NCBI RefSeq assembly: GCF_016406085.1
Contig: NZ_JAEHFJ010000005.1
Span: forward strand, 310,001-374,000
DNA from: Aureibaculum flavum
Lineage (GTDB): Bacteria > Bacteroidota > Bacteroidia > Flavobacteriales > Flavobacteriaceae
Length of the DNA: 64,000 nt
Direction of reading: 5' to 3'
The notes under the pieces were generated by a model. The model searched no databases, was not told the DNA's origin, and was given only the letters and a program-made list of their open reading frames with translations. Below, piece after piece: positions 46,230 to 57,133 of the stretch (within the stretch, counting starts at the first letter, position 1; the number at the start of each line of letters is the position of its first letter). The position numbers and the translations under genes were made by a program.

Positions 46230-46847
46230 ATGTCTGGGTTAATAGGAAGAAAAATTGGAATGACCAGTATTTTTGATGACAACGGGAAAAATATTCCTTG
46301 TACGGTTATCGAAGCAGGTCCGTGTGTAGTTACCCAAGTCAGAACCAAAGAAGTTGACGGCTATGAAGCCTTACAACTAGGTTTCGATGACAAAGCAGAA
46401 AAGCAGACAACTAAAGCGTTAAAAGGACACTTTAAGAAAGCTGGAACAACTGCCAAAAGTCGCGTTGCTGAATTTCAAGGTTTTGATGAGGAGTACAAAT
46501 TAGGTGATTCAATCACTGTAGAACACTTTAAAGAAGGTGAATTTGTTGATGTTGCAGGTACCTCTAAAGGTAAAGGCTTTCAAGGGGTTGTAAAACGTCA
46601 TGGCTTTGCTGGTGTTGGTCAAGCAACTCACGGTCAACATAACCGTCTTAGAGCTCCTGGTTCTATAGGTGCAGCATCTTATCCTGCAAGAGTATTTAAG
46701 GGTATGAGAATGGCCGGTAGAATGGGTGGTGATAAAGTGAAAGTTCAAAATTTAAGAGTTTTAAAAGTAATAGCTGAAAAGAATCTTATTGTAGTTAAAG
46801 GAGCTATTCCTGGTCATAAAAACGCTTACATAACTATTCAGAAATAA
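46230..46847 (+). CDS. rplC: 50S ribosomal protein L3
   Basis: 205 residues. Early-assembly 50S protein near the peptidyl transferase centre. The N-terminal [17 protein letters not shown] and the central loop [20 protein letters not shown] (which carries the Gln methylated in E. coli) are clear. The stop overlaps the rplD start by one base (TAATG). Confidence 0.98.
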   Translation: MSGLIGRKIGMTSIFDDNGKNIPCTVIEAGPCVVTQVRTKEVDGYEALQLGFDDKAEKQTTKALKGHFKKAGTTAKSRVAEFQGFDEEYKLGDSITVEHFKEGEFVDVAGTSKGKGFQGVVKRHGFAGVGQATHGQHNRLRAPGSIGAASYPARVFKGMRMAGRMGGDKVKVQNLRVLKVIAEKNLIVVKGAIPGHKNAYITIQK

Positions 46848-47476
46848 TGAAAGTAGAAGTTATAGATATCAACGGGAAAAAAACTGGAAGAAAAGTTGAG
46901 CTTTCAGATGCGATTTTTGCAATAGAACCAAATAAGCATGCTGTTTATTTAGATGTTAAGCAATTTTTAGCAAATCAAAGACAAGGTACTCACAAAGCGA
47001 AAGAAAGAGCTGAGATAAAAGGTAGTACTAGAAAGATAAAGAAACAAAAAGGTACAGGTACGGCACGTGCAGGTTCTATTAAATCGCCAGTTTTTAGAGG
47101 TGGTGGTAGAATTTTTGGCCCTAGACCTAGAAGTTATAGTTTTAAATTGAATAAAGGTTTAAAACGATTAGCTAGACAATCAGCACTATCAATCAAAGCA
47201 AAAGACAACAATATTGTTGTTGTAGAGAACTTTGAATTTGATGCTCCAAAAACAAAAAACTTTACAAATGTTTTAAATGCTTTAGAGCTAAATAACAAAA
47301 AAACGTTGTTTGTGTTGGATGCTTCAAATAAAAATGTATATTTGTCCTCTCGCAATTTAAAAGGCACTAGCGTTGTAAACGCTTCATCATTAAGCACTTA
47401 CGGGATGCTTAACGCAAATAAAATTGTTCTTACGGAAGGAAGTATAGGAGAAATTGAATCAAATCTTAGCAAGTAA
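46847..47476 (+). CDS. rplD: 50S ribosomal protein L4
   Basis: 209 residues. It lines the exit tunnel with its extended loop ([19 protein letters not shown], about residues 58-76). In E. coli L4 also represses its own operon, which is relevant to the leader before rplC. Start overlaps the rplC stop; rplW follows 4 bp later. Confidence 0.98.
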   Translation: MKVEVIDINGKKTGRKVELSDAIFAIEPNKHAVYLDVKQFLANQRQGTHKAKERAEIKGSTRKIKKQKGTGTARAGSIKSPVFRGGGRIFGPRPRSYSFKLNKGLKRLARQSALSIKAKDNNIVVVENFEFDAPKTKNFTNVLNALELNNKKTLFVLDASNKNVYLSSRNLKGTSVVNASSLSTYGMLNANKIVLTEGSIGEIESNLSK

Positions 47477-47480
47477 TAGC

Positions 47481-47771
47481 ATGAGCATTTTAATAAAACC
47501 AATTATTACGGAAAAAGCAAACGAACTGAGTGAATTGCATAATAGATTCACGTTTGAGGTTGATAAGCGTGCAAATAAGATAGAGATAAAGAATGCTGTT
47601 GAGAGCACTTATGGTGTTTCAGTTAGTAAAGTTAGAACTTTGAATTATCCGGTAAAGCGTAATACAAAATTTACCAAAAAAGGAGTTGTAACTGGTAAAA
47701 TAGGAGCTTATAAAAAAGCTATTATTGAATTAGCTGACGGAGATAGCATAGATTTTTATAGCAATATTTAA
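47481..47771 (+). CDS. rplW: 50S ribosomal protein L23
   Basis: 96 residues from the ATG at 47481 ([16 protein letters not shown]). An upstream in-frame ATG at 47454 would overlap rplD and add nine non-conserved residues, so it is rejected. L23 sits at the tunnel exit and docks trigger factor and SRP. Confidence 0.96.
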   Translation: MSILIKPIITEKANELSELHNRFTFEVDKRANKIEIKNAVESTYGVSVSKVRTLNYPVKRNTKFTKKGVVTGKIGAYKKAIIELADGDSIDFYSNI

Positions 47772-47782
47772 GACGAAAAAAG

Positions 47783-48607
47783 ATGTCATTAAGAAAATTA
47801 AAACCAGTAACTCCAGGTCAACGTCATAAAGTATTAAATACTTTTGAAACGTTAACTACTGACAAACCTGAAAAGAGTTTGTTAGCACCGAAAAAAAGAT
47901 CTGGTGGTAGAAATAGTGGAGGAAAGATGACCATGCGATATTTAGGTGGTGGTCATAAAAAGAGATACCGTATTATCGATTTTAAAAGAGAGAAAGACGG
48001 TATACCAGCTACAGTAAAGTCTATAGAGTATGATCCTAATCGTACTGCTTATATCGCTTTATTAAATTATGCAGATGGTGAAAAAAGATATGTAATTGCT
48101 CAAGCTGGATTACAGGTTGGACAAACAGTATTATCTGGAGAGAAAGCAACGCCAGAAGTTGGTAATGCTAAAATCTTAAAAGATTTACCATTAGGTACAA
48201 TCATTTCTTGTATTGAATTACATCCTGGTCAAGGAGCAGTTATAGCTCGTAGTGCAGGTTCTTTTGCTCAGTTAATTGCAAGAGAAGGAAAATATGGAAC
48301 AATCAAAATGCCTTCTAGTGAAGTAAGATTAATTTTACTTACATGTAAAGCAACTATAGGTGTTGTATCTAATTCAGATCATCAATTGGAAGTATCTGGT
48401 AAAGCAGGTAGATCAAGATGGCAAGGTAGAAGACCAAGAACTAGACCAGTAGTTATGAATCCAGTAGATCATCCAATGGGTGGTGGTGAAGGTAAATCTT
48501 CAGGTGGACATCCAAGATCTAGAAACGGTATTCCTGCAAAAGGATATAAAACACGTTCTAAGACGAAAGCGAGTAATAAGTATATCGTAGAACGTAGAAA
48601 AAAATAA
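47783..48607 (+). CDS. rplB: 50S ribosomal protein L2
   Basis: 274 residues. Required for subunit joining and peptidyl transfer. The C-terminal region has the near-universal [13 protein letters not shown], including the essential histidine. 11 bp after rplW. Confidence 0.98.
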   Translation: MSLRKLKPVTPGQRHKVLNTFETLTTDKPEKSLLAPKKRSGGRNSGGKMTMRYLGGGHKKRYRIIDFKREKDGIPATVKSIEYDPNRTAYIALLNYADGEKRYVIAQAGLQVGQTVLSGEKATPEVGNAKILKDLPLGTIISCIELHPGQGAVIARSAGSFAQLIAREGKYGTIKMPSSEVRLILLTCKATIGVVSNSDHQLEVSGKAGRSRWQGRRPRTRPVVMNPVDHPMGGGEGKSSGGHPRSRNGIPAKGYKTRSKTKASNKYIVERRKK

Positions 48608-48616
48608 GAGAAAGAT

Positions 48617-48895
48617 ATGGCACGTTCATTAAAAAAAGGACCTTACGTTTTCCATAAATTGGAAAAGAAAGTACAAACTAATATAGATTCTGGAAAAAAA
48701 TCTGTAATCAAAACATGGTCAAGAGCCTCAATGATTACACCTGACTTTGTTGGACAAACAATTGGAGTTCACAATGGTCGTCAATTTGTTCCGGTATATA
48801 TTACTGAAAACATGGTAGGTCATAAATTAGGAGAATTTTCACCAACACGTTCATTTAGAGGACATGGTGGTACGAAAAATAAAGGTAAAAGATAA
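48617..48895 (+). CDS. rpsS: 30S ribosomal protein S19
   Basis: 92 residues. 30S head protein forming a complex with S13. [11 protein letters not shown] at the start and [11 protein letters not shown] at the end are diagnostic. 9 bp after rplB, 3 bp before rplV. Confidence 0.98.
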   Translation: MARSLKKGPYVFHKLEKKVQTNIDSGKKSVIKTWSRASMITPDFVGQTIGVHNGRQFVPVYITENMVGHKLGEFSPTRSFRGHGGTKNKGKR

Positions 48896-48898
48896 GCA

Positions 48899-49309
48899 AT
48901 GGGAGTTCGAAAAAAATTAAGAGCACAGCAGCTTAAAGAAGATCGCAAAACTAAATTTTTTGCAAAGTTAAATGGTTGTCCAACTTCGCCAAGAAAAATG
49001 CGATTGGTTGCTGATCAGATTAGAGGTGTTGAAGTAGAAAAGGCATTAGCTCTTTTGAAATTCAGTCCAAAGGCAGCTTCACGCGATTTAGAGAAGTTGA
49101 CTTTGTCTGCAATAGCAAACTGGCAAGCAAAAAATGAAGATGCAAATATCGAGGATGCTGGATTATTTGTAAAAGAAATTTATGTTGATAGTGCAGCAAT
49201 GTTAAAGAGATTAAGACCGGCTCCACAAGGGCGTGCACATAGAATAAGAAAACGTTCTAATCATGTTACTATGATATTAGGAGAAAAAAATAATACAAGC
49301 AATTCGTAA
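48899..49309 (+). CDS. rplV: 50S ribosomal protein L22
   Basis: 136 residues. Its long beta-hairpin, here including [18 protein letters not shown], narrows the exit tunnel and is the site of macrolide-resistance changes in other bacteria; the hairpin looks normal. The N-terminus has an extension of about 20 residues before [20 protein letters not shown]. Confidence 0.97.
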   Translation: MGVRKKLRAQQLKEDRKTKFFAKLNGCPTSPRKMRLVADQIRGVEVEKALALLKFSPKAASRDLEKLTLSAIANWQAKNEDANIEDAGLFVKEIYVDSAAMLKRLRPAPQGRAHRIRKRSNHVTMILGEKNNTSNS

Positions 49310-49314
49310 ATAGT

Positions 49315-50031
49315 ATGGGACAAAAAACTAATCCAATAGGAAATCGTTTAGGAATTATCAGAGGATGGGAATCTAACTGGTATGGTGGAAATGACTACGG
49401 CGATAAGCTTGCAGAAGATTATAAAATTAGAGAGTACGTACACACTAGATTAGCTAAAGCAAGTGTTGCTAGAGTTATTATAGAACGTACACTTAAATTG
49501 ATAACGATAACAATTACTACGGCTCGTCCTGGAATTATTATTGGAAAAGGTGGTCAAGAAGTTGATAAGTTAAAAGAAGAACTTAAAAAGATTACTGGTA
49601 AAGAAGTACAGATAAATATTTTTGAAATTAAACGTCCTGAATTAGATGCTTTTTTAGTAGCAACTAGTATTGCACGTCAAATTGAAAATAGAATATCTTA
49701 TAGAAGAGCTATAAAAATGGCTATAGCAGCTACAATTCGAATGAATGCTGAAGGTATTAAGGTACAAATTTCAGGTCGTTTAAATGGAGCTGAAATGGCA
49801 CGTTCTGAGTCTTATAAAGAAGGAAGAATTCCTCTTTCTACATTTAGAGCTGACATTGATTATGCTTTAGTAGAATCTCATACTACTTATGGAAGAATAG
49901 GTGTTAAAGTATGGATTATGAAAGGTGAAGTATATGGTAAGAGAGAATTGTCTCCTTTAGTAGGCTTGTCTAAGAAACAAGGTAAAGGTGGTCAAAAAGG
50001 TGGAGGAAGAAAGCCTCAAAGAAGAAAATAA
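49315..50031 (+). CDS. rpsC: 30S ribosomal protein S3
   Basis: 238 residues. N-terminal KH domain with [14 protein letters not shown] (GxxG loop, about residues 77-90) and the C-terminal domain lining the mRNA entry tunnel. The tail is Gly/Lys/Arg rich ([15 protein letters not shown]). Confidence 0.98.
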   Translation: MGQKTNPIGNRLGIIRGWESNWYGGNDYGDKLAEDYKIREYVHTRLAKASVARVIIERTLKLITITITTARPGIIIGKGGQEVDKLKEELKKITGKEVQINIFEIKRPELDAFLVATSIARQIENRISYRRAIKMAIAATIRMNAEGIKVQISGRLNGAEMARSESYKEGRIPLSTFRADIDYALVESHTTYGRIGVKVWIMKGEVYGKRELSPLVGLSKKQGKGGQKGGGRKPQRRK

Positions 50032-50050
50032 TTTTTTAAAGTTTTAAGAA

Positions 50051-50485
50051 ATGTTACAACCAAAAAGAACGAAATATCGTAAAGTACAGAAGGCTAAAGG
50101 GAACATGAAAGGGAATGCCCAAAGGGGTCATAGACTTTCAAACGGTATGTTCGGTATAAAATCTTTAGATCAAGATCTACTTACATCACGTCAGATTGAG
50201 GCAGCTCGTATTGCAGCAACGCGTTATATGAAAAGACAAGGAAGTATTTGGATTAAAATATTTCCAGACAAACCTATTACAAAGAAACCTTTAGAGGTTC
50301 GTATGGGTAAAGGTAAAGGTGCTCCAGAATATTTTGTAGCTGTGGTAAAACCAGGTAGAATTTTATTTGAAATCGGAGGTGTATCAATCGAAGTTGCTAA
50401 AGAAGCACTAAGATTAGCAGCACAGAAATTACCTGTAAGAACAAAGTTTATAATTGCAAGGGATTACGACGAAAACGAGGCCTAA
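50051..50485 (+). CDS. rplP: 50S ribosomal protein L16
   Basis: 144 residues. Organises the A site of the 50S subunit. [16 protein letters not shown] at the N-terminus and IRMGKGKG-like [19 protein letters not shown] (about residues 85-103) are diagnostic. 19 bp after rpsC. Confidence 0.98.
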   Translation: MLQPKRTKYRKVQKAKGNMKGNAQRGHRLSNGMFGIKSLDQDLLTSRQIEAARIAATRYMKRQGSIWIKIFPDKPITKKPLEVRMGKGKGAPEYFVAVVKPGRILFEIGGVSIEVAKEALRLAAQKLPVRTKFIIARDYDENEA

Positions 50486-50495
50486 AAGATAAGAG

Positions 50496-50687
50496 ATGAA
50501 ACAATCAGAAATTAAAGAATTAGCTGTAGCAGATATACAGGAAAAATTGGCAGGAGTAAAAAAGAACTATTCAGATCTTAAAATGGCACATGCTATTTCT
50601 CCACTTGAGAACCCAATTCAACTGAGAGATTTAAGAAAGACAGTTGCAAGATTAGCCACAGAATTAACTAAAAGAGAAGTACAGTAA
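50496..50687 (+). CDS. rpmC: 50S ribosomal protein L29
   Basis: 63 residues, two-helix protein at the tunnel exit next to L23. [18 protein letters not shown] and [15 protein letters not shown] match the family. 10 bp after rplP. Confidence 0.95.
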   Translation: MKQSEIKELAVADIQEKLAGVKKNYSDLKMAHAISPLENPIQLRDLRKTVARLATELTKREVQ

Positions 50688-50706
50688 TTGTATTCATATT
50701 TACAAG

Positions 50707-50964
50707 ATGGAAAAAAGAAATCTTAGAAAAGAAAGAATAGGAGTTGTTTCAAGTAACAAAATGGAGAAATCTATTGTTGTTAATGAAGTTTCAAAAGCAA
50801 AACACCCTATGTACGGAAAGTTCGTTATCAAGACGAAGAAATATGTTGCACATGACGAAAAAAACGACTGCAATGAGGGTGATACTGTAAAGATCATGGA
50901 AACTAGACCTTTAAGTAAAACCAAGCGTTGGAGATTAGTAGAAATCTTAGAAAGAGCTAAATAA
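50707..50964 (+). CDS. rpsQ: 30S ribosomal protein S17
   Basis: 85 residues. Primary 16S rRNA-binding OB-fold protein. [19 protein letters not shown] and the [20 protein letters not shown] segment (signature of S17) are clear. It is 19 bp after rpmC and 2 bp before rplN. Confidence 0.98.
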   Translation: MEKRNLRKERIGVVSSNKMEKSIVVNEVSKAKHPMYGKFVIKTKKYVAHDEKNDCNEGDTVKIMETRPLSKTKRWRLVEILERAK

Positions 50965-50966
50965 TT

Positions 50967-51335
50967 ATGTTACAACAAGAATCAAGATTAAAAGTAGCTG
51001 ACAATACCGGTGCAAAAGAAGTGTTGGTAATAAGAGTTTTAGGCGGAACAAAAAGGCGTTACGCTTCTGTTGGCGATAAAATTGTAGTGTCGGTAAAACA
51101 TGCTACACCTAACGGCACAGTAAAGAAAGGACAAGTTTCTAGAGCAGTTGTGGTACGAACAAAAAAAGAAGTACGTCGTAAAGATGGTTCTTATATAAGA
51201 TTTGATGATAATGCATGTGTATTATTAACACCAACTGAGGAGATGAGAGGTACTCGTGTTTTTGGACCAGTGGCTAGAGAACTTCGTGAAAAACAATTCA
51301 TGAAAATTGTATCACTTGCACCTGAAGTGCTTTAA
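50967..51335 (+). CDS. rplN: 50S ribosomal protein L14
   Basis: 122 residues. Intersubunit bridge protein. [19 protein letters not shown] and [13 protein letters not shown] are diagnostic. First gene of the spc-type segment, 2 bp after rpsQ with no promoter gap. Confidence 0.98.
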   Translation: MLQQESRLKVADNTGAKEVLVIRVLGGTKRRYASVGDKIVVSVKHATPNGTVKKGQVSRAVVVRTKKEVRRKDGSYIRFDDNACVLLTPTEEMRGTRVFGPVARELREKQFMKIVSLAPEVL

Positions 51336-51343
51336 AATTATAG

Positions 51344-51655
51344 ATGATGATAAAGATCAAACTAAAAACAGGCGATACTGTTAGAGTAACAACAGGAGAA
51401 GATAAAGGTAAAGAAGGAAAAATTGTTAAAATTCTTAAAGATAAGAACAAAGCAGTTGTAGAGGGTGTTAATATGGTATCTAAACATACGAAACCAAGTG
51501 CTCAAAATCCTCAAGGCGGAATTTCAAAATTTGAAGCTCCTATCCAAATATCTAACATTATGTTAGTAGAAAATGGCAATACCACTAGAGTGGGATATAA
51601 AATTGAGGGCGACAAAAAAGTAAGATTCTCTAAAAAATCAAAAGAAATTATTTAG
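51344..51655 (+). CDS. rplX: 50S ribosomal protein L24
   Basis: 103 residues with a KOW motif ([21 protein letters not shown] split over residues 10-30). Assembly initiator of the 50S subunit. Two adjacent ATGs at 51344 and 51347 leave the start ambiguous by one residue. Confidence 0.97.
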   Translation: MMIKIKLKTGDTVRVTTGEDKGKEGKIVKILKDKNKAVVEGVNMVSKHTKPSAQNPQGGISKFEAPIQISNIMLVENGNTTRVGYKIEGDKKVRFSKKSKEII

Positions 51656-51657
51656 TT

Positions 51658-52209
51658 ATGGCATACGTACCTAGACTTAAAGAAGAATATAATAGCAGAA
51701 TTAAGGCTGCTTTAACCGAAGAGTTCGGCTATAAAAATATTATGCAAGTTCCTAAATTACAAAAAATTGTAATTAGTAAAGGTGTAGGTGCTGCAGTAGC
51801 TGATAAAAAGTTAATTGATTATGCTCTTGACGAAGTAACCAAAATATCTGGTCAAAAAGCAATAGCAACAATGTCTAAAAAAGATGTTGCATCGTTTAAA
51901 TTACGTAAAGGAATGCCAATTGGTGTTAAAGTTACGTTACGAGGACAAAGAATGTACGAATTTTTAGATAGATTAGTAACTGCATCATTACCACGTGTAA
52001 GAGATTTTAGAGGTATAAAATCTACAGGTTTTGACGGAAGAGGTAATTACAATTTAGGAATAATTGAACAAATTATTTTTCCTGAAATTGATATTGATAA
52101 GGTGAATAAAATTAGTGGTATGGATATTACTTTTGTAACTTCTGCCGATACTGATAAAGAAGCAAAATCATTGTTAAACGAATTAGGTTTACCATTTAAA
52201 AAAAATTAA
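51658..52209 (+). CDS. rplE: 50S ribosomal protein L5
   Basis: 183 residues. Binds 5S rRNA and contacts P-site t[23 protein letters not shown] and [10 protein letters not shown]-like [11 protein letters not shown] are diagnostic. 2 bp after rplX, 3 bp before rpsN. Confidence 0.98.
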   Translation: MAYVPRLKEEYNSRIKAALTEEFGYKNIMQVPKLQKIVISKGVGAAVADKKLIDYALDEVTKISGQKAIATMSKKDVASFKLRKGMPIGVKVTLRGQRMYEFLDRLVTASLPRVRDFRGIKSTGFDGRGNYNLGIIEQIIFPEIDIDKVNKISGMDITFVTSADTDKEAKSLLNELGLPFKKN

Positions 52210-52212
52210 GAC

Positions 52213-52482
52213 ATGGCTAAAGAATCAATGAAAGCCCGTGAGGTAAAAAGAAGAAAAACAGTAGCTAAATATGCTGAGAGACGTAAAGCTTTGAAAGAAG
52301 CTGGCGATTTTGAAGGATTACAAAAGTTACCTAAAAACGCTTCTCCTGTTCGATTACACAATCGTTGTAAATTAACAGGAAGACCTAAAGGGTATATGAG
52401 AACCTTCGGAATTTCTCGTGTAACATTTCGTGAAATGGCTAACCAAGGTTTAATACCTGGTGTTAGAAAAGCGAGTTGGTAA
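52213..52482 (+). CDS. rpsN: 30S ribosomal protein S14 (zinc-free form)
   Basis: 89 residues. The long form lacking the CxxC pairs of zinc-binding S14: only one Cys is present, in [34 protein letters not shown] is diagnostic. The next gene is 62 bp away. Confidence 0.97.
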   Translation: MAKESMKAREVKRRKTVAKYAERRKALKEAGDFEGLQKLPKNASPVRLHNRCKLTGRPKGYMRTFGISRVTFREMANQGLIPGVRKASW

Positions 52483-52544
52483 AATTATAAATTGGTTTCA
52501 GGTTTAATCTAAAGGTTAAAAACCAAAACCGTAATTAAATATAT

Positions 52545-52943
52545 ATGTATACAGATCCTATTGCAGATTATTTAACAAGAATTAGAAATGCAGCGAATGC
52601 AGGACTAAGAGTTGTTGAAATACCAGCTTCTAACTTAAAGAAGGAAATGACTAAGATTTTATTTGATCAAGGTTATATCTTAAGTTATAAGTTTGAAGAA
52701 AATAAAGTTCAAGATTCTATTAAGATTGCTTTGAAATATGATAGTGTTTCAAAACAACCTGTAATTAAGAAAATTGAAAGAATTAGTAAACCAGGTTTAC
52801 GTAAATATGTAAATACTTCTGATTTACCAAGAGTTTTAAACGGTCTTGGTATTGCGATAGTGTCAACCTCTAAAGGTGTGATGACTAACAAACAGGCCAA
52901 ATTGGAAAATGTTGGTGGAGAAGTTTTATGTTACGTTTACTAA
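52545..52943 (+). CDS. rpsH: 30S ribosomal protein S8
   Basis: 132 residues. Central 16S rRNA binder; in E. coli it also represses the spc operon. MYTDPIADYLTRIRNA at the start and STSKGVMTNKQAKLENVGGE near the end are diagnostic. The 62-bp gap before it is unusually long for this operon, but I see no clear hairpin in it. Confidence 0.98.
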   Translation: MYTDPIADYLTRIRNAANAGLRVVEIPASNLKKEMTKILFDQGYILSYKFEENKVQDSIKIALKYDSVSKQPVIKKIERISKPGLRKYVNTSDLPRVLNGLGIAIVSTSKGVMTNKQAKLENVGGEVLCYVY

Positions 52944-52956
52944 TAAAGAATAAGAG

Positions 52957-53499
52957 ATGTCAAGAATAGGAAATAATCCAGTGGCGATTCCAGAAGGAGT
53001 TACTATAGATGTTAAAGATAATGTAGTTACCGTTAAAGGAAAATTAGGCGAGTTAAAGCAAGAATTTTCTAATGTAACTATTAAAGTTGAAGACGGAAAT
53101 ATTTTAGTAACACGTCCTTCAGATAGTAAAGAAGATAAGGCAAAGCATGGTTTGTACCGAGCTCTTATGTTTAATATGATTGAAGGAGTTTCTAAAGGTT
53201 GGTCAAAGGAGTTAGAATTAGTTGGTGTTGGTTATAGAGCTAGTCATCAAGGACAAAGATTAGATTTGGCTTTAGGGTTTTCACATAATATTGTTTTAAA
53301 TTTGGCTCCAGAAGTTAAAGTGGAAACAGTATCAGAAAAAGGTAAAAATCCAATTGTAAAATTAAGTTCTTTTGACAAACAGTTAGTAGGACAGGTAGCT
53401 GCTAAGATTCGTTCTTATCGTAAACCAGAGCCTTACAAAGGAAAAGGAATTAAATTTGTAGGAGAAGAATTAAGAAGAAAAGCAGGTAAATCTGCATAA
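52957..53499 (+). CDS. rplF: 50S ribosomal protein L6
   Basis: 180 residues with the duplicated L6 fold. Supports the sarcin-ricin loop region where GTPase factors bind. MSRIGNNPVAIPEGV and PEPYKGKGIKFVGE (C-terminal signature) are clear. Confidence 0.98.
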   Translation: MSRIGNNPVAIPEGVTIDVKDNVVTVKGKLGELKQEFSNVTIKVEDGNILVTRPSDSKEDKAKHGLYRALMFNMIEGVSKGWSKELELVGVGYRASHQGQRLDLALGFSHNIVLNLAPEVKVETVSEKGKNPIVKLSSFDKQLVGQVAAKIRSYRKPEPYKGKGIKFVGEELRRKAGKSA

Positions 53500-53511
53500 T
53501 AAATAGATATT

Positions 53512-53865
53512 ATGGCATTATCAAAGCTTCAGAGAAGACAAAGAATTAAGCAAAGAATTAGAAAAATTGTTTCAGGTACAAATGAAAAGCCAAGGCTTTC
53601 AGTATTTAGAAGTAATAAAGAAATTGATGCTCAATTAATAGATGATATTACGGGTAACACATTAGTTGCAGTATCATCAAGAGATAAAGGAATTGCTGCC
53701 AAAGGCACAAAAATTGAAGTAGCTGCTGCAGTAGGTAAAGCATTGGCTGAAAAAGCGACAAAATCTGGAATAGAAGGTGTTGCTTTTGATAGAAATGGTT
53801 ATTTATACCACGGTAGAGTAAAGGCTCTTGCGGATGGAGCAAGAGAAGCAGGATTAAAATTTTAA
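53512..53865 (+). CDS. rplR: 50S ribosomal protein L18
   Basis: 117 residues. 5S rRNA-binding protein. [17 protein letters not shown] and the C-terminal [20 protein letters not shown] are diagnostic. 12 bp after rplF. Confidence 0.98.
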   Translation: MALSKLQRRQRIKQRIRKIVSGTNEKPRLSVFRSNKEIDAQLIDDITGNTLVAVSSRDKGIAAKGTKIEVAAAVGKALAEKATKSGIEGVAFDRNGYLYHGRVKALADGAREAGLKF

Positions 53866-53874
53866 TTAAGATTT

Positions 53875-54399
53875 ATGTATCAAAAATACGGAAACGTTGA
53901 ACACGTAAAACCAAGTGGATTAGATTTAAAAGATCATTTGGTTGGAGTACAAAGGGTTACTAAAGTAACAAAAGGTGGTAGAACATTTGGTTTTTCAGCA
54001 ATTGTTGTTGTTGGTAATGAAAATGGTGTTGTAGGTCATGGTCTTGGAAAATCTAAGGATGTTGCCTCTGCTATTGCAAAAGCTATTGAAGACGCTAAGA
54101 AAAATTTAATAAGAATACCAATCATAAAACATACTATACCTCATGAACAAAAAGGTAAGTATGCTGGTGCAAAAGTATTTTTAAAACCTGCTACTCATGG
54201 TACTGGTGTAATTGCTGGTGGTGCTGTACGTATGGTATTAGAGTCTGTTGGTGTACATGATGTATTATCGAAATCACAAGGTTCTTCAAATCCTCATAAC
54301 GTGGTAAAAGCAACTTTTGATGCTTTATTGCAAATGCGTGATGCAAATACTATTGCTAAAGAAAGAGGAATTTCTTTAAACAAAGTTTTTAACGGATAA
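53875..54399 (+). CDS. rpsE: 30S ribosomal protein S5
   Basis: 174 residues. Accuracy and mRNA-unwinding protein with N-terminal dsRBD-like domain ([20 protein letters not shown], about residues 23-42) and a C-terminal ribosomal-fold domain ([19 protein letters not shown]). The spectinomycin loop (about residues 27-37) looks wild type. Confidence 0.98.
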   Translation: MYQKYGNVEHVKPSGLDLKDHLVGVQRVTKVTKGGRTFGFSAIVVVGNENGVVGHGLGKSKDVASAIAKAIEDAKKNLIRIPIIKHTIPHEQKGKYAGAKVFLKPATHGTGVIAGGAVRMVLESVGVHDVLSKSQGSSNPHNVVKATFDALLQMRDANTIAKERGISLNKVFNG

Positions 54400-54411
54400 A
54401 ACTAAGAGGAG

Positions 54412-54594
54412 ATGAAAAAAATTAAAGTAAAACAAGTACGTAGTCAAATCAGACGTCCTCAAGATCAAAAAAGAACTTTAGAGTCATTGGGTTTACGTAA
54501 ATTGAATCAGGTTGTTGAGCATGATGCTTCACCAACTATTCTAGGTATGGTAAATAAAGTTAAACACTTAGTTTCTGTAGAGGAAGTTAAATAA
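54412..54594 (+). CDS. rpmD: 50S ribosomal protein L30
   Basis: 60 residues, normal length. KVKQVRSQIRRPQDQKRTLE and LGLRKLNQVVEHDASPTILG are typical. 12 bp after rpsE, 9 bp before rplO. Confidence 0.97.
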   Translation: MKKIKVKQVRSQIRRPQDQKRTLESLGLRKLNQVVEHDASPTILGMVNKVKHLVSVEEVK

Positions 54595-54603
54595 GATAAC
54601 GAT

Positions 54604-55056
54604 ATGGAATTAAACAACTTAAGACCTGCCAAAGGTGCAGTTAAAAGTAAAGCGAAAAGAATAGGTAGAGGTCAAGGATCTGGTAAAGGTGGTACAGCTA
54701 CAAGAGGTCATAACGGTGCTAAGTCTCGTTCTGGATATTCTAAGAAAATAGGTTTTGAAGGTGGTCAAATGCCAATTCAACGTCGTTTACCTAAATTTGG
54801 GTTCACTAACATTAACCGAAAAGAATACGCAGCTATAAATTTAGATACCTTACAAACTATGGTAGATAATGGTAGCATTAAAGATACAGTTACTTTTGAA
54901 ATTCTAGTTAATAATGGAGTTGTTGGTAAAAATGACTTGGTTAAAATTTTAGGTAGAGGAGAATTAAAAGCGAAATTAGATATTACTGTACATAAATTTA
55001 CTGCAACAGCAAAAGAAGCTATTGAAAAAGTAGGTGGAAAAGCAGTAACATTATAA
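54604..55056 (+). CDS. rplO: 50S ribosomal protein L15
   Basis: 150 residues. Late-assembly 50S protein. The Gly-rich N-terminal extension (KRIGRGQGSGKGGTATRGHN) penetrates the rRNA core. GGQMPIQRRLPKFGF is diagnostic. 7 bp before secY. Confidence 0.98.
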   Translation: MELNNLRPAKGAVKSKAKRIGRGQGSGKGGTATRGHNGAKSRSGYSKKIGFEGGQMPIQRRLPKFGFTNINRKEYAAINLDTLQTMVDNGSIKDTVTFEILVNNGVVGKNDLVKILGRGELKAKLDITVHKFTATAKEAIEKVGGKAVTL

Positions 55057-55063
55057 GAAATAA

Positions 55064-56401
55064 ATGAAAAAATTTATAAGTACCATACAAGATATTTGGA
55101 GAATTGAAGAGTTAAGAAACAAGATTATCTTAACACTTGGATTAATGGTTGTTTATCGTTTAGCTGCTCAAGTAACATTGCCAGGTATTGATGGAACTCA
55201 ATTAACAAATCTTGCTAATAAGACTAGTGATAATAATTTATTAGGATTGTTAAATGCCTTTACTGGTGGAGCATTTGCTCAAGCTTCAGTAATGGCATTA
55301 GGTATTATGCCTTATATTTCTGCATCTATTGTGGTTCAGTTGATGGGTATAGCAGTACCTTATTTACAAAAATTACAGAAGGAAGGTGAAAGTGGTCGTA
55401 AAAAGATCAATCAAATAACACGTTGGTTAACCATTGGTATTTTACTATTACAAGCTCCGGCTTATATTGCAAGTTTACCAAGTTTAGGTATTCCTGAAAC
55501 AGCATTTTTATTAGGTAGAGGGCCGTTATTCTGGTTTTCATCTATTCTTTTATTAACTACGGGTACTGTGTTTGCAATGTGGTTGGGTGAAAGAATTACT
55601 GATAAAGGTATTGGTAATGGTATTTCATTATTAATTATGATTGGTATTATCGCACGATTACCATCAACATTTATGCAAGAATTTACTTCTAGGGTTACAC
55701 AATCTAATGGAGGATTATTAATGGTTTTAATTGAAGTAATACTTTGGTTAGTAGCTATTTTAGCATGTGTTTTCTTAGTCACCGCGGTTCGAAGAATAGC
55801 TGTTCAGTATGCTAGGCGTACAGTTGCAGGTAATGTTGAAGATGCTGCTGGAGCAAGACAATATATTCCATTGAAATTAAATTCATCTGGTGTTATGCCG
55901 ATAATTTTTGCTCAAGCTTTAATGTTTGTGCCTCAATTATTATCAAGTGCAGAAAATAATACCTTGAAATCTATGGGTATTGCTTTTCAAGATATGTTTG
56001 GTTTTTGGTATAATGTAGTGTTTGCGATTTTAATTATAATTTTCAGTTATTTTTATACAGCAATTACAATTCCCACCAATAAAATGGCTGATGATTTGAA
56101 AAGGAGTGGAGGCTTTTTACCAGGAATAAGACCAGGTAAAGAAACGGCTGACTACTTAGATACTATTTTATCAAGAATAACATTTCCAGGTTCAATATTT
56201 TTAGCTCTGTTGGCTATACTACCCGCTTTTATTGTAAAAGCAGGTGTGCAACCGGGTTGGGCTATATTTTATGGAGGTACATCATTATTAATTATGGTGG
56301 GTGTTGCTATAGATACAATACAACAAATAAATTCACATTTATTAAATCGTCATTATGATGGTTTAATGAAAACAGGAACTAATAGAAAATCAGTAGTATA
56401 A
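55064..56401 (+). CDS. secY: Preprotein translocase subunit SecY
   Basis: 445 residues, ten transmembrane helices. Forms the protein-conducting channel of the inner membrane with SecE/Sec[16 protein letters not shown] (TM2) and the cytoplasmic loops are standard; the C-terminus ends [11 protein letters not shown]. It follows rplO by 7 bp and precedes infA by 1 bp. No adenylate kinase or methionine aminopeptidase gene is inserted here. Confidence 0.98.
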   Translation: MKKFISTIQDIWRIEELRNKIILTLGLMVVYRLAAQVTLPGIDGTQLTNLANKTSDNNLLGLLNAFTGGAFAQASVMALGIMPYISASIVVQLMGIAVPYLQKLQKEGESGRKKINQITRWLTIGILLLQAPAYIASLPSLGIPETAFLLGRGPLFWFSSILLLTTGTVFAMWLGERITDKGIGNGISLLIMIGIIARLPSTFMQEFTSRVTQSNGGLLMVLIEVILWLVAILACVFLVTAVRRIAVQYARRTVAGNVEDAAGARQYIPLKLNSSGVMPIIFAQALMFVPQLLSSAENNTLKSMGIAFQDMFGFWYNVVFAILIIIFSYFYTAITIPTNKMADDLKRSGGFLPGIRPGKETADYLDTILSRITFPGSIFLALLAILPAFIVKAGVQPGWAIFYGGTSLLIMVGVAIDTIQQINSHLLNRHYDGLMKTGTNRKSVV

Positions 56402-56402
56402 T

Positions 56403-56618
56403 ATGGCAAAACAACAAGCAATAGAGCAAGACGGAACAATAATTGAAGCATTGTCAAATGCAATGTTTCGCGTTGAGCTAGAAAATGGTCATATTGTAAC
56501 CGCACACATTTCAGGTAAAATGCGTATGCACTACATTAAATTACTACCTGGAGATAAAGTAAAATTAGAAATGAGTCCTTATGATTTAACTAAGGCTCGA
56601 ATAACTTACAGATACTAA
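56403..56618 (+). CDS. infA: Translation initiation factor IF-1
   Basis: 71-residue OB-fold protein that occupies the A site during initiation. [22 protein letters not shown]-like core (residues 9-29) and [24 protein letters not shown] are diagnostic. One base after the secY stop, so tightly coupled. Confidence 0.98.
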   Translation: MAKQQAIEQDGTIIEALSNAMFRVELENGHIVTAHISGKMRMHYIKLLPGDKVKLEMSPYDLTKARITYRY

Positions 56619-56628
56619 AAATATAACG

Positions 56629-56745
56629 ATGAAGGTAAGAGCATCAGTAAAAAAGAGAAGTGCCGACTGCAAAATAGTTCGCAGAAAAGGTAGATTATAT
56701 GTAATCAATAAAAAGAATCCTAGATTTAAACAAAGACAAGGATAA
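56629..56745 (+). CDS. rpmJ: 50S ribosomal protein L36 (zinc-free form)
   Basis: 38 residues ([19 protein letters not shown] and a tail ending FKQRQG), normal L36 length. Zinc-binding L36 has three Cys and one His; here only one Cys (C14) remains, so it belongs to the zinc-independent type. It sits between infA and rpsM (2 bp), the usual place. Confidence 0.96.
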   Translation: MKVRASVKKRSADCKIVRRKGRLYVINKKNPRFKQRQG

Positions 56746-56747
56746 TT

Positions 56748-57122
56748 ATGGCAAGAATAGCGGGTATAGATATACCAAAAAACAAAAGAGGAGTTATTTC
56801 ATTAACTTACATCTATGGTGTTGGCAGAAATAGAGCAAAAGAAGTTTTAGCCAATGCGAAGGTAGATGAAAACACGAAAGTTCAAGATTGGACTGATGAT
56901 GAAATCAGTAGAATTAGAGAACAAGTTGGTACTTACACTATAGAAGGTGAATTGCGTTCTGAAACTCAAATGAACATTAAGCGTTTAATGGATATTGGAT
57001 GTTATAGAGGTATTCGTCATAGATCAGGTTTACCATTAAGAGGTCAAAGAACTAAGAATAATTCTAGAACTAGAAAAGGTAAAAGAAAAACTGTTGCTAA
57101 CAAAAAGAAAGCAACTAAATAA
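56748..57122 (+). CDS. rpsM: 30S ribosomal protein S13
   Basis: 124 residues. Head protein bridging to L5 and P-site t[22 protein letters not shown] and [18 protein letters not shown] are diagnostic. First gene of the alpha-operon segment; 69 bp separate it from rpsK. Confidence 0.98.
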   Translation: MARIAGIDIPKNKRGVISLTYIYGVGRNRAKEVLANAKVDENTKVQDWTDDEISRIREQVGTYTIEGELRSETQMNIKRLMDIGCYRGIRHRSGLPLRGQRTKNNSRTRKGKRKTVANKKKATK

Positions 57123-57133
57123 TTTATAAGGGT

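Noticed and set aside
46509-46748. Long antisense frame inside rplC
   Set aside because: A shadow of the L3 gene with no plausible start context or homology; the same holds for the antisense frames inside fusA, secY, rpsK, rpoA, gltA, trkA and the susC genes.
47454-47480. Upstream start for rplW overlapping rplD
   Set aside because: Adds nine residues not found in L23 and overlaps rplD; the ATG at 47481 begins the conserved N-terminus.
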